Shown: positions 53,541 to 63,217 of the stretch, one piece after another
Layout of the letters: every line of letters begins with the position of its first letter
How positions within the stretch are numbered: position 1 is the first letter of the stretch
NCBI RefSeq assembly: GCF_014189535.1
Contig: NZ_CP050307.1
Span: 558,001 to 622,000, forward strand
Source: Rhizobium lusitanum
Lineage (GTDB): Bacteria; Pseudomonadota; Alphaproteobacteria; Rhizobiales; Rhizobiaceae
Length of the DNA stretch: 64,000 nucleotides
Reading direction: 5' to 3'
Translations under genes and position numbers: made by a program
Notes under the pieces: model-generated
What the model was told of the DNA's origin: nothing
Seen by the model: only the letters and a program-made list of their open reading frames with translations
Database searches by the model: none

Positions 53541-54464
53541 ATGATCGAACTTCGTCATCTTCGATATGCCGTTGCTGTTGCGGACGCTGGGCATATTACC
53601 CGCGCCGCCGAGCAGCTGGGCATCCAGCAACCGCCGCTTAGCCAGCAGATCCGTGCACTGGAAACCATGATCGGCACACCACTATTTCACCGGCTGCCAC
53701 GTGGAATGGCGTTGACCGCCGCCGGACAAACTCTGGTGGATAGAGCGCGCATCATTCTCGCGGACGTGGATTTGGCAGTTGAGGCCACGCAACGTTCCGC
53801 TCGGGGCGAGCAGGGCAATCTTGCCATCGGCTTCACAAGTTCGGCCGCATTCCATCCGCTGGTGTCCTCGCTGGTCCGCTCCCTCAAGCAATCGGCGCCG
53901 GACGTGTCGCTCGCTCTTGAAGAAGCGAGTACGGGCGATCTTATCGAGGCTTTGCGAGCGGAGCGGCTTGACGTCGCCTTCGTCCGTTCGCCGTTCGCCG
54001 CCTCGGCAGGTCTGGTAATCGAGCCCATCCTTGACGAGGAAATGCTGGTAGCGCTGCCGGATCAACATCCGCTGGCGACGAGGGCGGTCTCGCGGCGCAG
54101 GCACGGCATATCCTCGCGGCGCATCCCGCTTCTCGATCTGGCAAACGAAACCTTCATTCTCTACCGCCGCCCGTCAGGCCCCGGACTATACGACAGTATC
54201 ATCGCAGCATGCCGCGCAGCTGGTTTCAGTCCTCGGATCGGTCAGGAGGCGCCGCGCATGCTGTCGACGCTAAGCCTCGTCGCCGCCAGCCTCGGGATTT
54301 CGATCATCCCCGAATCCATGGCGCGTCTGGAAGCAAATGGTGTCGTGTATTTACGGATTGAGAAAGCGGCAGGTCTGGTCGCGCCGCTGCATCTCGCCTA
54401 CCGTAACGAACCCTCGTCAGGGGTCGTCAGGCGCTTTATCGAGAGCGTGCGACAGCATCGCTAA
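53541..54464 (+). CDS. LysR-family transcriptional regulator
   Basis: The 307-residue regulator begins MIELRHLRYAVAVADAGHIT, then a typical LysR winged-helix (AAEQLGIQQPPLSQQIRALE, LGTPLFHR-like IGTPLFHRLPRG). The C-terminal effector domain spans about 90-300. The start is uncertain (53511, 53535 or 53541); no clear ribosome site is seen. It faces chrA and is probably its regulator. Confidence 0.85.
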   Translation: MIELRHLRYAVAVADAGHITRAAEQLGIQQPPLSQQIRALETMIGTPLFHRLPRGMALTAAGQTLVDRARIILADVDLAVEATQRSARGEQGNLAIGFTSSAAFHPLVSSLVRSLKQSAPDVSLALEEASTGDLIEALRAERLDVAFVRSPFAASAGLVIEPILDEEMLVALPDQHPLATRAVSRRRHGISSRRIPLLDLANETFILYRRPSGPGLYDSIIAACRAAGFSPRIGQEAPRMLSTLSLVAASLGISIIPESMARLEANGVVYLRIEKAAGLVAPLHLAYRNEPSSGVVRRFIESVRQHR

Positions 54465-54527
54465 TGTAGGCGCAATCAACTGGCCGCGTGAATTGCGGAT
54501 CGGCACAGCCCGAGAAATCCGCCTAAT

Positions 54528-56383
54528 TCAGCGACCGGCGACTTCGGTGCCTTGGTCGGTATATGTGACTTCACCGAGCTTAGCCTTCAGCCGGTTTTCC
54601 TGGCGTCGCTTGGTATAAGCCGTGCTGCGCGCCGCAGTCTCCTGCACAAGGGGATCATTGCGCATGTCGATAGTCGCGATGGCTTCGTCGGTATAAGGAA
54701 AGAGATCCTGACGGCCCCAGGCACGCCAGGCCTTGGCCACGCTCAGGCGTAGACGGATATAGGTATAGGCATAAGCTGTAATGGTGCGCACGAAGCGCCA
54801 GGCATAGCGCGCATAAAAGCGGACCGGATTTTCGAGCGGCATGCCATAGCGCCGCTCATGGCGGTCGATGATGCGGCCGAGCCCGAATTCAGCGAACGCA
54901 ACGCCCTCGCGCCGTGGTCCCTCGCGATAGGCGATGAGATTATACAGCGTCGTCAGCCGCATGCCGTTCTTGAGCTGTACCCGGCGCTTGAATATCCGCT
55001 CCATATGCTCGAAGTCGTAATAGCGTTCGCTGGCTTCATGGAAAACGGCGTCAAGCTCGGCGTCGCTCATGCGTGCGTGATGCGTCACGCGGTGATTGAG
55101 GTCATATTTATTGAAGTCGGGGTCCATCCATACGCCCGCATCCTTCATCTTCTTGTGGTCCTCGCTGCCGGGCAGCGGGGTCAGGATGTTGAAATAGAGG
55201 ACGTCGATCGCCAGTTCCCGCTTGATCAGATCGACGTCGCGCAAGATGGACTCCCGGGTATCGGCGGGAAAGCCGATGATATAGCCACAGCTGACCACCA
55301 CGGGATGGCGCTTCCAGTCCAGCACCATTTCACGATATTCCTCGATGCGGTTCTGGCGTTTTTTGGCCGCCTCCAGATTGTCGGGGTTAATGTTTTCGAG
55401 CCCGATGAAGATCAGCCTCACCCCGGCCTGCACGACCTTGTCGATGAAGCCGGGGATGCGATGCGCCATGGTATCGACTTGTATCAGCAGCCGAACTTCC
55501 AGCCCCTCCCGCTCGCGCAGCTCGATCAGGCGGTCGCAATAGGCTTCCCAGTTGCGGTTGCGGGCGAAATTGTCATCGGTCACGAAGAACTTGGTGACGC
55601 CCGCCGCTGCATTCCGGCGAACAATGGTCTCAAGTTCGTCTGCCGTGCGGAAGCGGCTATGACGGCCCTGCACATTGATGATGGTGCAGAAAGAACACTC
55701 AAATGGACAGCCGCGCCAAGATCGAAGCTCGACCAATGCGTGAAGGAACGCCGCACGATGGGCCCCGGCAGGAGCGGCACCGGCGAGCCCGGTAGGATGG
55801 GTTCTTTCTTAAGGTGGTTGTAGAGTGGCTTCAGCGTGCCCGCCAAGGCGTCTTGCAGCACGGCATCCAGGCGATCGGGCTCGGCTTCGCCGGCAAATTG
55901 GCTGACGCCGAGGTCACGAGCAAGCGCCAGCTCCTCGGCATCTTCGCCGAGCATGGCGACACAGCCGGAAACATGGAAGCCGCCGATGCAGACCGGAACG
56001 CCCGCCTGGCGCAAAGGCCGCGCGATGTCCATTGCCCGAGGATACTGGTTGGTTTGCACACCGACGAGCATGACGATGGCCCGTGTTCCCTCAGTGCCAT
56101 GGCTCTTCAGGATGGCCGGGACGTCAACCCGCGTATTTGTTTCGTCGATTGCATGGACCTGCACATCGACACCCGCACCGAACACGCCGCGCGACGCTGC
56201 ATCTTCGACCAGGGCCCAGACGCAGGCGAGCGAATTGGAGGGAATGGCGGAGCGAATCCAGCGGATCGGATAACCATCGTCGTCATACCGCGTGGCCTTG
56301 ATAAGCCATATGTCGACACGGTCTATCGGTGCTGTTGGAGAAAGACCGTCGTTTGCCGACTCGATGAGTGGATGCCCCCGCAT
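54528..56383 (-). pseudogene. B12-binding/radical SAM protein (frameshifted)
   Basis: Two minus-strand frames meet near 55728. The upstream one (from ATG 56383) encodes a cobalamin-binding-like region with GGFHVSGCVAMLGEDAEELA, ending in RRSFTHWSSFDLG. The downstream frame begins RGCPFECSFCTIINVQGRHS with the radical SAM Cys triad CxxxCxxC and continues to 54528. Adding one base near 55728 joins them into SFTHWSSFDLGRGCPFECS, matching the family. The full protein would be 618 residues. The shift is not in a long homopolymer. Members modify lipids or complex organic molecules; the substrate is unknown. Confidence 0.8.
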
Positions 56384-56794
56384 GCGATGCCCCCAAATCT
56401 AGCTACTTCTAATTTAGCTTTATGCACTCCCCTTGCTACGTCAAGGGGATATTAGAAGATCTTGATGTGATGGACGCGAAAGTGACGCAAATAGGGGGAC
56501 ATCGGCCGACGCGTAGCGCTGCAAGCGCTGCGCGGTCTGGGAATGCGGGGCACAGCGGGATGGTGGTGAGCGCCTGGTTCTGGTTTGAGGGCGCTTGATC
56601 CGGAATAGGATCAAGGCCTCCGGTACGGTCTTCGACCGAACCCGGATGACTGGCTTACTCATTACTGATGGGTGTGGATGTCGCTGGCCGGTAAATATCG
56701 GTCGAATCTGGAGACCACTGGAGCGCGGGGTAACCCCGTGCTCCACATTTTGCGACCAGATGACGTAGGTGGAAGCTGGTCTGCTTAACCGACC
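56384..56794. other. Palindrome-rich intergenic region
   Basis: No gene is supported. The region holds several inverted repeats: CCCCTTG/CAAGGGG (56429-56448), CTTGATCC/GGATCAAG near 56597-56618, AGCGCT repeated near 56517-56531, and GCGCGGGGT/ACCCCGTGC near 56725. Such density suggests a small RNA, an intergenic mosaic repeat or a decayed mobile element. Confidence 0.4.
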
Positions 56795-57175
56795 TTATGC
56801 CTGTCTGGCTTTTCTATTGGCATAACGCTTGTCGCGTTCAGCCTTCCGGGCAGCCTCTTCCTCGATCTCGCGAGCGATGCGGTCTTTCTCCGCTGTCTCG
56901 CGTGCTTCGATCTCGGCCTTGGCGGCGGCTTCAGCGGCAGCCTGACGTTCTACGGCCTCCACCTGCATGCGCTCGCGTTCCTCGATCTTTGCTCGCTGCT
57001 GCTCGGCGTGTCGCTTTTCCCTGGCGGCGGCAACGGCCTGGCGCTCCGCCTGCTTGGCAAGCTTGACGGGGTCGTTGCTGTCTTTTGCCGCGCGAAAGGC
57101 GTTAAGAAGAGCAGCTTTCGCTTCCTTGGCCGCGCCGCGGCGATCGGAAAGTTCGTTGTTTCTGGCGTTTTTCAA
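56795..57175 (-). CDS. DUF6481 family protein
   Basis: The 126-residue protein starts MKNARNNELSDRRGAAKEAK and is a long charged coiled-coil rich in Ala, Glu, Arg and Lys (KAEIEARETAEKDRIAREIEEEAARK). This matches DUF6481, known from Rhizobiaceae with unknown function. It is downstream of a cold-shock gene and another small coiled protein. Confidence 0.75.
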   Translation of the reverse strand: MKNARNNELSDRRGAAKEAKAALLNAFRAAKDSNDPVKLAKQAERQAVAAAREKRHAEQQRAKIEERERMQVEAVERQAAAEAAAKAEIEARETAEKDRIAREIEEEAARKAERDKRYANRKARQA

Positions 57176-57211
57176 TGCTCGGTCCTGGTTGTTTGTCTTC
57201 TAAGCCGAAGC

Positions 57212-57436
57212 TCAGATTTTTCCTGCGCGTTTTGCGGCAAGGGCAGTGGCCACTTTAAGCCGCATCTCTGATTCCTTTGCCTCGCGGGCTTCCCGCAGAC
57301 GCAAAGTCTTTTCCTGCCGTGCCCGGACAAGCGAGTCAAGTTCATCGACCGCGCTGTTGCGAGCAAAAAACTGCGACTGCGCATCACCGAACGCAATTTC
57401 TGCCTGTTGGCGAGACTTGCTGTGCTTCTCTGTCAT
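57212..57436 (-). CDS. Small charged coiled-coil protein
   Basis: The 74-residue protein (MTEKHSKSRQQAEIAFGDAQ, then LRLREAREAKESEMRLKVATAL) is highly charged and probably helical. Not recognised. It sits between the cold-shock gene and the DUF6481 gene, all on the minus strand. It resembles its neighbour in composition but not in sequence. Confidence 0.62.
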   Translation of the reverse strand: MTEKHSKSRQQAEIAFGDAQSQFFARNSAVDELDSLVRARQEKTLRLREAREAKESEMRLKVATALAAKRAGKI

Positions 57437-57476
57437 GGGGCGTCCTGGATTTGAGGGCCGCTAAGCGGGCGTCAAT

Positions 57477-57504
57477 AAAAAAGGCCAGGCAACTTGCCTG
57501 ACCT
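57477..57504 (-). terminator. Terminator of the cold-shock gene
   Basis: Stem AGGTCAGGC/GCCTGGCCT (with one G-U type pair) and a 5-base loop are followed on the minus strand by TTTTTTATT. It lies 63 bases after the cspA stop. Confidence 0.7.
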
Positions 57505-57566
57505 CGCTGGTATCATGCTCTCAACAGTGCCGGTACATCCGCGGTCAAAGGAAAGCAGATCTCAAT

Positions 57567-57776
57567 TCAAGCAGCCTGAAGGTTGCAAGCAGACAGTTTG
57601 CCCGACTTGTTGTCGCGCTCAAGTTCGTAGGCGATCTTCTGGCCTTCGACGATTTCGCGCATTCCGGCGCGCTCGACGGCAGAGATGTGAACGAAAGCGT
57701 CAGCGCCGCCGTCGTCAGGCTGAATGAAGCCGAAGCCCTTTGTGGAATTAAACCATTTAACTGTGCCAGTGGTCAT
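57567..57776 (-). CDS. cspA: Cold-shock protein CspA family
   Basis: The 69-residue protein has the cold-shock fold with RNP1-like KGFGFIQPDDGG and RNP2-like AFVHISAVERAG. It binds single-stranded RNA and DNA, melting secondary structure. ATG 57776 starts the conserved sequence MTTGTVKWFNSTKG. A long AT-rich leader upstream (57777-57945) is typical of such genes. Confidence 0.94.
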   Translation of the reverse strand: MTTGTVKWFNSTKGFGFIQPDDGGADAFVHISAVERAGMREIVEGQKIAYELERDNKSGKLSACNLQAA

Positions 57777-58196
57777 GATGAACCCTTTCATAGCAATATT
57801 GAAAAACCGTGACGTAAAAACATCCCGGATGATGATAACGATTTTTGAAAGGAAGGTTCGTTCAGGGCGCGGTGCTAAACGCGCGGTAACCAAAGCTCAG
57901 CAAGCAAAATATCGACTTTCAGACCCTAGGCGTTCTCATTACGTTTGTCAACTTTTAGTTTTTTTCGTGCCTGGCTGCGTTATATAGTTGTATTTTTCAG
58001 TCCTGCAATTCGGCTGGGATCAATGGCGGTCTGCTCTGATCCCGTTGGCATCAGCGTCGATCTCGCCAAGCCCGCATCATATCGTACAAGAGTGACGCCG
58101 TCTGTATTGCGGATATTACATCTCTCAATATCGTGCACTGGCTAAAATTGTGGAGGATATGGGAGCGAACCGTTTGCCCATGGGGAGATGATTTTC
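57777..58196. other. cspA leader and beta-helix gene upstream region
   Basis: No gene is seen. The stretch next to cspA is AT-rich and probably forms its 5' untranslated region (minus strand). The rest, up to 58196, should hold the promoter of the beta-helix gene. Confidence 0.45.
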
Positions 58197-59993
58197 ATGA
58201 GAAACGCAGTTCTCCACTTCAAAATCTCCCTTGCGTGCATCTTGCTTTGCACAATTGCCCCCTCCAATGGTTTCGCCGAGGACCTGCAGAACTCCGGCAG
58301 GCTATCAAGTACGGCTGAGATTGAGCGTATTGCTTCATCGCCCACGGGAACAGTGAACGCGCTGGATTATGGCCTCGTGAGTGACCCCTCCTGTGCAATT
58401 GATGCGACGAAATCGCTGAATGCAGCGGTCGCGGCAGCGGCTGGCAGAAAACTCATTTTACCTTTGGGAATCTTTTGCCTGAACACGGCAACAAGTACTT
58501 TGAAAATTGCTTCCACCACGGAAATCCAGGGACAGGGTGCTGCAACCATCATCCAGTGGAATGCGCCAAGCGGCTCTCCGGCTTCGCCCGTTGTTGATGT
58601 GCTCGCCTCGGCACCCGGTACTGTCATTGACAATCTAAGCATAGACGCACTACCGGCGGGAGCGTCCTATACGACACCAGCATATTTCGGCAGCAACCCC
58701 TGGGGCGGCGTTGCATTCGTGATCCAGGCTGATCGGTTTCACGGAACGAATCTGCGGGTCAGCGAAGGATATAATAATTGCATTGGCATCGGCGCCATGA
58801 AGGGAAGCGTGGGTGTCTGGGCAAGGCCTTCGTTTGTAATTCTGGATAATATCCATACGTCGAATTGCGGCTCCGGCAATGAAACGAGTGGTCCTATCCT
58901 GGGGCATAATGGAGCGGGGATAGACAATGGCGGCGGCAGCGGCGCGATTATCTCCAACGCAATTGATGTTCAATCCTATGTCGGATTCATCAATGACATC
59001 GGCGGAGGAGCGTACGGGACCTGGAGCAATATCTCCTCATACGGTGCTAAAATCGATCCAAAAAACAGTCATCTGGACCAATCCGGAATTGGCTTTGCCA
59101 CCTATTCTCCAAATTCGGTTTACAGCAACATCGCGGTCTATAATCCTGAAAATTATGGGATATGGAGCGATTTCTACGCCTCTGATTCCGTATGGTCGAA
59201 CGTCCTGGTCAAGAATCCCAAAAAATACTGTGTGAACTTCAAGGGACCGGCGACATTCAATAATCTGCAATGCACAGACCCCAGTGCTGCCGAATTAGGG
59301 GCATACCCCGCACTGCTCATCGACACCTCAGGAGCACCCTGGGTCCAGAGTCTGACTATAAACAACTTCAGCTTGTCGGGGAAAAACCAGAGCGTCGCCA
59401 TCCAAGCAACGAGCAGAACCACCAAGAACAACATGATGGGCCTGATCACGGCCGGTCCGTTGAGCGGCGTCAACGCCGCATACAGCATCGATAGCACGAT
59501 TACTGGCTTGCAGATCGTCAGCAAAAGCGCGCATGGCGTTGGATACGGAACTTCTTTTGCCGCTTACCCATGGGATTTTGCTGGAACGCTGAGAGCACAG
59601 CCATCCACCCCAAATGCCTCCTGGAAAACCTGCGCCTATGGCGACAACACCTGTACCAACGGTGGCAATGTCTATATCGCAGACTTTGCCTCTCCAGGAA
59701 AACGTCTCGGCATGGGGTATGATCCGGTCAATGATCTCTTTGTTTTTCAAGGCATACAGGCGGGCGCTTTAGCGAAACCGCTGGCGCTTAACCCGTCTGG
59801 CGGCAGCGTGCAGATAGGGCAGCAATCACTGCCCAGCGATGCCTCTACGGGGTTCCCATATATACCTGCGACAGCCGGCGCTCCCGTAGGCGTACCGACT
59901 CCTGTGAACGGTATGGTTCCCATGCAATACGATACGACCAATCATAAATTCTGGATCTATGACGGCGGTTGGAAAAGCGTCACCGTCAATTGA
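58197..59993 (+). CDS. Exported right-handed beta-helix (pectate-lyase-superfamily-like) protein
   Basis: The 598-residue protein has a signal peptide (about 1-27, SLACILLCTIAPSNGFA). A parallel beta-helix core follows (NALDYGLVSDPSCAIDATKS, LPLGIFCLNTATS, many GxNI/NxxV rungs). The C-terminal 40 residues (NGMVPMQYDTTNHKFWIYDGG) resemble phage tail-fibre or adhesin ends. Asn, Ser and Thr are abundant, and local GC is below that of neighbours, consistent with transfer. ATG 58197 has GGGGAG nine bases upstream. Enzyme activity is not predictable, since no catalytic Asp set is clear. Confidence 0.72.
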   Translation: MRNAVLHFKISLACILLCTIAPSNGFAEDLQNSGRLSSTAEIERIASSPTGTVNALDYGLVSDPSCAIDATKSLNAAVAAAAGRKLILPLGIFCLNTATSTLKIASTTEIQGQGAATIIQWNAPSGSPASPVVDVLASAPGTVIDNLSIDALPAGASYTTPAYFGSNPWGGVAFVIQADRFHGTNLRVSEGYNNCIGIGAMKGSVGVWARPSFVILDNIHTSNCGSGNETSGPILGHNGAGIDNGGGSGAIISNAIDVQSYVGFINDIGGGAYGTWSNISSYGAKIDPKNSHLDQSGIGFATYSPNSVYSNIAVYNPENYGIWSDFYASDSVWSNVLVKNPKKYCVNFKGPATFNNLQCTDPSAAELGAYPALLIDTSGAPWVQSLTINNFSLSGKNQSVAIQATSRTTKNNMMGLITAGPLSGVNAAYSIDSTITGLQIVSKSAHGVGYGTSFAAYPWDFAGTLRAQPSTPNASWKTCAYGDNTCTNGGNVYIADFASPGKRLGMGYDPVNDLFVFQGIQAGALAKPLALNPSGGSVQIGQQSLPSDASTGFPYIPATAGAPVGVPTPVNGMVPMQYDTTNHKFWIYDGGWKSVTVN

Positions 59994-60332
59994 TCTGCAT
60001 ATTTGAAAATGAGCACAAGCTGAACCGGTTTGGAATCGATTTTCCGCCCGGCTCCGAATTTGCGTTGCGAGGATATCGCGCCAAGGTTTGGCCTGCTCGC
60101 TCCCACATGGCGGGCGAGCGCACTCGAAGTGCAGCTTATGGATCAACCAAAATTATCTCACGATATGCTCACATTTTTTTGACGCCACTGCGCCGACGAA
60201 TGGACGTTTCGGCCATTTCCTTTGCGGCATCCCTTTCTTATTTCGCACTTGCACAAATATGAATGTGCTAATTTGCCGGGCTAGGGTGCACCCCCAGCCT
60301 TCTGTCCGGCTCCGAAGCAAAAGGACCAGACA
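59994..60332. other. Intergenic region before the carbonic anhydrase gene
   Basis: No gene is supported. A GGGCTAGGG/CCCCCAGCC imperfect hairpin lies near 60278-60301, close to the carbonic anhydrase start. The region otherwise looks like an ordinary promoter segment with AT-rich patches. Confidence 0.4.
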
Positions 60333-61037
60333 ATGAATGATTTGCTAAAAGGTATATCGAGCTTTCGCGGCGCGGTCTTTCCGAACCATTCGGCGCTTTA
60401 TCGCAGGCTAGCCCAGGAAGGTCAGCAGCCGCAGGCCTTGATGATTTCCTGCGCGGACAGCCGGGTCATGCCGGAGACAATCACGCAGTCGGGACCGGGG
60501 GAATTGTTTGTGTGCCGCAATGCCGGCAACATCGTTCCTCCATTCTCCACCGCAAATGGCGGTGTGTCTTCTGCCATCGAATATGCCGTCCTCGCACTCG
60601 GTGTCCGCGACATCATCGTTTGCGGCCACTCCGATTGCGGCGCGATGAAAGGGTTATGCTGCCCGGAATTGCTGAAACCGATGCCGAATGTCTCTGCCTG
60701 GCTGAAACACAGCTATGCCGCCCACTCGATCGTTTGCGAGGCCTATCCGGCCGATCTGTCAGAGTGGCAAAAGGTCCGGGCCGTGGCCATGGAAAATGTC
60801 GTTGTTCAGCTGAACCATCTTCGCACGCATCCCTCCGTCGCAGCCAAGCTTGCAACCAACGATGTGACGCTACACGGCTGGTTCTTCGATATCGAAACGG
60901 GCGAGGTCCAAGTTTACGACGGCGCGGCGGCGAGCTTCACCGAAATATACGAGGACCGGCCATTGCCGGTCGCCGTGACCGGTCGCGGTCATCCGCGGGT
61001 CATGCCGCAGGCTGCGACAGCCTTTGCTGCGGAGTAG
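60333..61037 (+). CDS. Beta-class carbonic anhydrase
   Basis: The 234-residue enzyme has the beta-class zinc site: Cys40, Asp42 and Arg44 in ISCADSRVMPE, His99 and Cys102 in CGHSDCGAM. It interconverts CO2 and bicarbonate. An AAGGACCAG site precedes ATG 60333. The SulP transporter gene follows at four bases, so the pair is co-expressed and probably handles bicarbonate. Confidence 0.92.
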   Translation: MNDLLKGISSFRGAVFPNHSALYRRLAQEGQQPQALMISCADSRVMPETITQSGPGELFVCRNAGNIVPPFSTANGGVSSAIEYAVLALGVRDIIVCGHSDCGAMKGLCCPELLKPMPNVSAWLKHSYAAHSIVCEAYPADLSEWQKVRAVAMENVVVQLNHLRTHPSVAAKLATNDVTLHGWFFDIETGEVQVYDGAAASFTEIYEDRPLPVAVTGRGHPRVMPQAATAFAAE

Positions 61038-61041
61038 TATC

Positions 61042-62568
61042 ATGACCAGCAGCTCCACACTTTCCCGCGACTTTGCTTCCTCCCTGGTCGTTTTCCTCGT
61101 CGCCATCCCTCTTTGCCTCGGTATTGCCGTCGCCTCGGGCGTGCCTGTGGCCATGGGCCTGATTTCCGGCATCGTCGGCGGCATTGTGGTCGGCTTCCTG
61201 GCTGGGTCGCCGCTGCAGGTCTCAGGTCCGGCCGCCGGTCTTGCTGTGATCGTCTTCAGCTTTGTCGAGCAATATGGGATCGCCATGCTTGGACCGGTGC
61301 TGGTCGTCGCCGGGCTTCTGCAAGTTCTTGCCGGTTTCCTCCGGTTCGGCTCCTGGTTTCGGGCAATTTCGCCCGCTGTCGTCCACGGTATGCTCGCCGG
61401 CATCGGCATCCTCATCATTCTCGGGCAGGTGCACGTCTTGATGGGTGCCCAGCCGGCGGCTGGCGGCATCGAGAATGTTACTGCCATGGAGAGAACGATC
61501 GGGCGTCTCTGGGGGACCGGGTTGACGAAGGAGGCCGCCGCCTTGCTGGTCGGTCTGATTTCCCTGCTCGCCATGATCGGCTGGGAAAAATTCCGGCCAA
61601 AATCGCTGATGTTGGTGCCCGGTGCGCTTGTCGGCGTCGCGGCGGGAACGGTGCTGACCGTCGCCCTGCAATTGCCGATCGCCAGGGTCGATGTGCCTGC
61701 CTCACTGATCGAGAGTATCTCGCTGCCGACGATGGACGGCTTCCGGCAAATGGTGCAGCCGGGCATTATCGTCACGACCTTGGTGATTGCGGTTATAGCC
61801 AGTGCCGAGACATTGTTGTCGGCCGCTGCCGTCGACCGCATGCATGATGGCGTCAGGACGCGCTTCAACAAGGAGCTTTTCGCGCAAGGCATCGGCAATG
61901 CGCTGTGCGGTTTTCTAGGCGCCTTGCCGATCACCGGTGTCATCGTCCGCTCTTCGGCCAATATCCAGGCCGGTGCGCGGACACGGGCCTCGGCAGTCCT
62001 GCATGGCGTCTGGATTCTGGGGCTCGTGGCGCTGCTGCCGCAATTGCTCGGCCTCGTGCCGCTGACGGCGCTCGCGGCCGTGCTGCTTGTCACCGGATGG
62101 CGGCTGATCAGCCTTCATCATGTGCGCCATCTGTTCGATCATCATGGCTGGGTGCCGGTCGGGATCTGGGCGGCGACGGTCGCCATGGTCGTGGTGCAGG
62201 ATCTGCTTGTCGGCGTTGCGCTTGGCCTAGCGCTGTCGATCCTGGAAGTCTTCCCGCATCTGCGACGCAAACTCGCCATTGACCGGTCAGAGGATGCGGA
62301 TGTGGTTCATGTTGCTCTCGCCGGCGTGGCGACCTGCAAGGATGTGCCGGTCCTTCTCAATATGCTGGAGACGCTTCCCGCGAGCCGCAAAGTGCGGATT
62401 GCCGGTGGGGGCCTGCACTATCTTGACCACACCTGCGCGGAAACACTGCGCGAATGGTTGAAGCGGGAGAAGAAGATGGGCCGTATTGTCGAGATCCAGC
62501 ATCCTCCCGCCGGCCGTCATCCTCGGCTGATACCGATTTTCGAGCGGTTGTCGGCGGAAGTTGCATGA
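61042..62568 (+). CDS. SulP-family anion transporter (probable bicarbonate)
   Basis: The 508-residue protein has about 12-14 membrane helices (SLVVFLVAIPLCLGIAVASGVPVAMGL at the start; PLQVSGPAAGLAVIV) and a C-terminal STAS domain (about 425-505, VVHVALAGVATCKDVPVLL). SulP members carry sulfate, bicarbonate or other anions. Operon linkage with a carbonic anhydrase favours bicarbonate (BicA/DabA-like use). ATG 61042 is chosen over an upstream start overlapping the anhydrase. Confidence 0.88.
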   Translation: MTSSSTLSRDFASSLVVFLVAIPLCLGIAVASGVPVAMGLISGIVGGIVVGFLAGSPLQVSGPAAGLAVIVFSFVEQYGIAMLGPVLVVAGLLQVLAGFLRFGSWFRAISPAVVHGMLAGIGILIILGQVHVLMGAQPAAGGIENVTAMERTIGRLWGTGLTKEAAALLVGLISLLAMIGWEKFRPKSLMLVPGALVGVAAGTVLTVALQLPIARVDVPASLIESISLPTMDGFRQMVQPGIIVTTLVIAVIASAETLLSAAAVDRMHDGVRTRFNKELFAQGIGNALCGFLGALPITGVIVRSSANIQAGARTRASAVLHGVWILGLVALLPQLLGLVPLTALAAVLLVTGWRLISLHHVRHLFDHHGWVPVGIWAATVAMVVVQDLLVGVALGLALSILEVFPHLRRKLAIDRSEDADVVHVALAGVATCKDVPVLLNMLETLPASRKVRIAGGGLHYLDHTCAETLREWLKREKKMGRIVEIQHPPAGRHPRLIPIFERLSAEVA

Positions 62569-62746
62569 GATCGAACAAGCCTAACCGAAGCCTCGGCACA
62601 TAGAAGGCTGAGACGCTTGATCTGAAATAGCGAGCTTGCTGATTGGGATGGTCCAACCTGTTTTCGGCCATTCCGATTGGTAAGACTATAGGCCGAGCCC
62701 TTCGGTCTAAGTTGGTCCGCGGTTGAGTATCTCTAGGGGCGTGACC

Positions 62747-63217
62747 TCATGGAGCCCATCGGCTGCGATTGGGTATCGCTATTAGCGGTGCCGATCGTCT
62801 GTCTGGAGATGTGACCATCGGCTTTCTGTGAGATGTGGTCGGTGTCTGGGAGTTGCTTGCTCCGATACTCTTGCCCCGCTTGCTCGGAGGGCGGCGCTGG
62901 AGGGCGGGGCTTGTGCTTGGTTTGTTTGGCTTGCTCATTCCCAGATAGCGGGCGATGGCATCGAAACCAGGCTGAACCGCGCGTTTAACTTCAGTCGTGA
63001 GTTCACTTTCCATGTCGCAGGCAAGGGCGATCGCTTGCCAATCGATCTTGCCGGCTCTTGTGGGAGGATTCGATCGAAACTGAACAAGACCAATCATGTA
63101 AGCCCGGACGTTTTCGAACGTCCGCTGCTGCAGTAATGGCGCCAGACGCAACGTACAGAAATCCGAGATCTTACGTTGGAAGATCTCCGGGGTGGAGGAT
63201 TGATAGTGGGGGGCCAT
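62747..63217 (-). CDS. Unrecognised protein
   Basis: The 156-residue frame has a folded-looking first 90 residues (ISDFCTLRLAPLLQQRTFEN, GKIDWQAIALACDMESELTT, then VKRAVQPGFDAIARYLG) and a low-complexity Ser/Pro/Arg tail. In another frame just past its stop the text reads DGLHEVTPLEILNRGPT and a stop, which might be the true end after a frameshift. It could be the N-terminal domain of a recombinase or other mobile-element protein, but no match is certain. Confidence 0.4.
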   Translation of the reverse strand: MAPHYQSSTPEIFQRKISDFCTLRLAPLLQQRTFENVRAYMIGLVQFRSNPPTRAGKIDWQAIALACDMESELTTEVKRAVQPGFDAIARYLGMSKPNKPSTSPALQRRPPSKRGKSIGASNSQTPTTSHRKPMVTSPDRRSAPLIAIPNRSRWAP

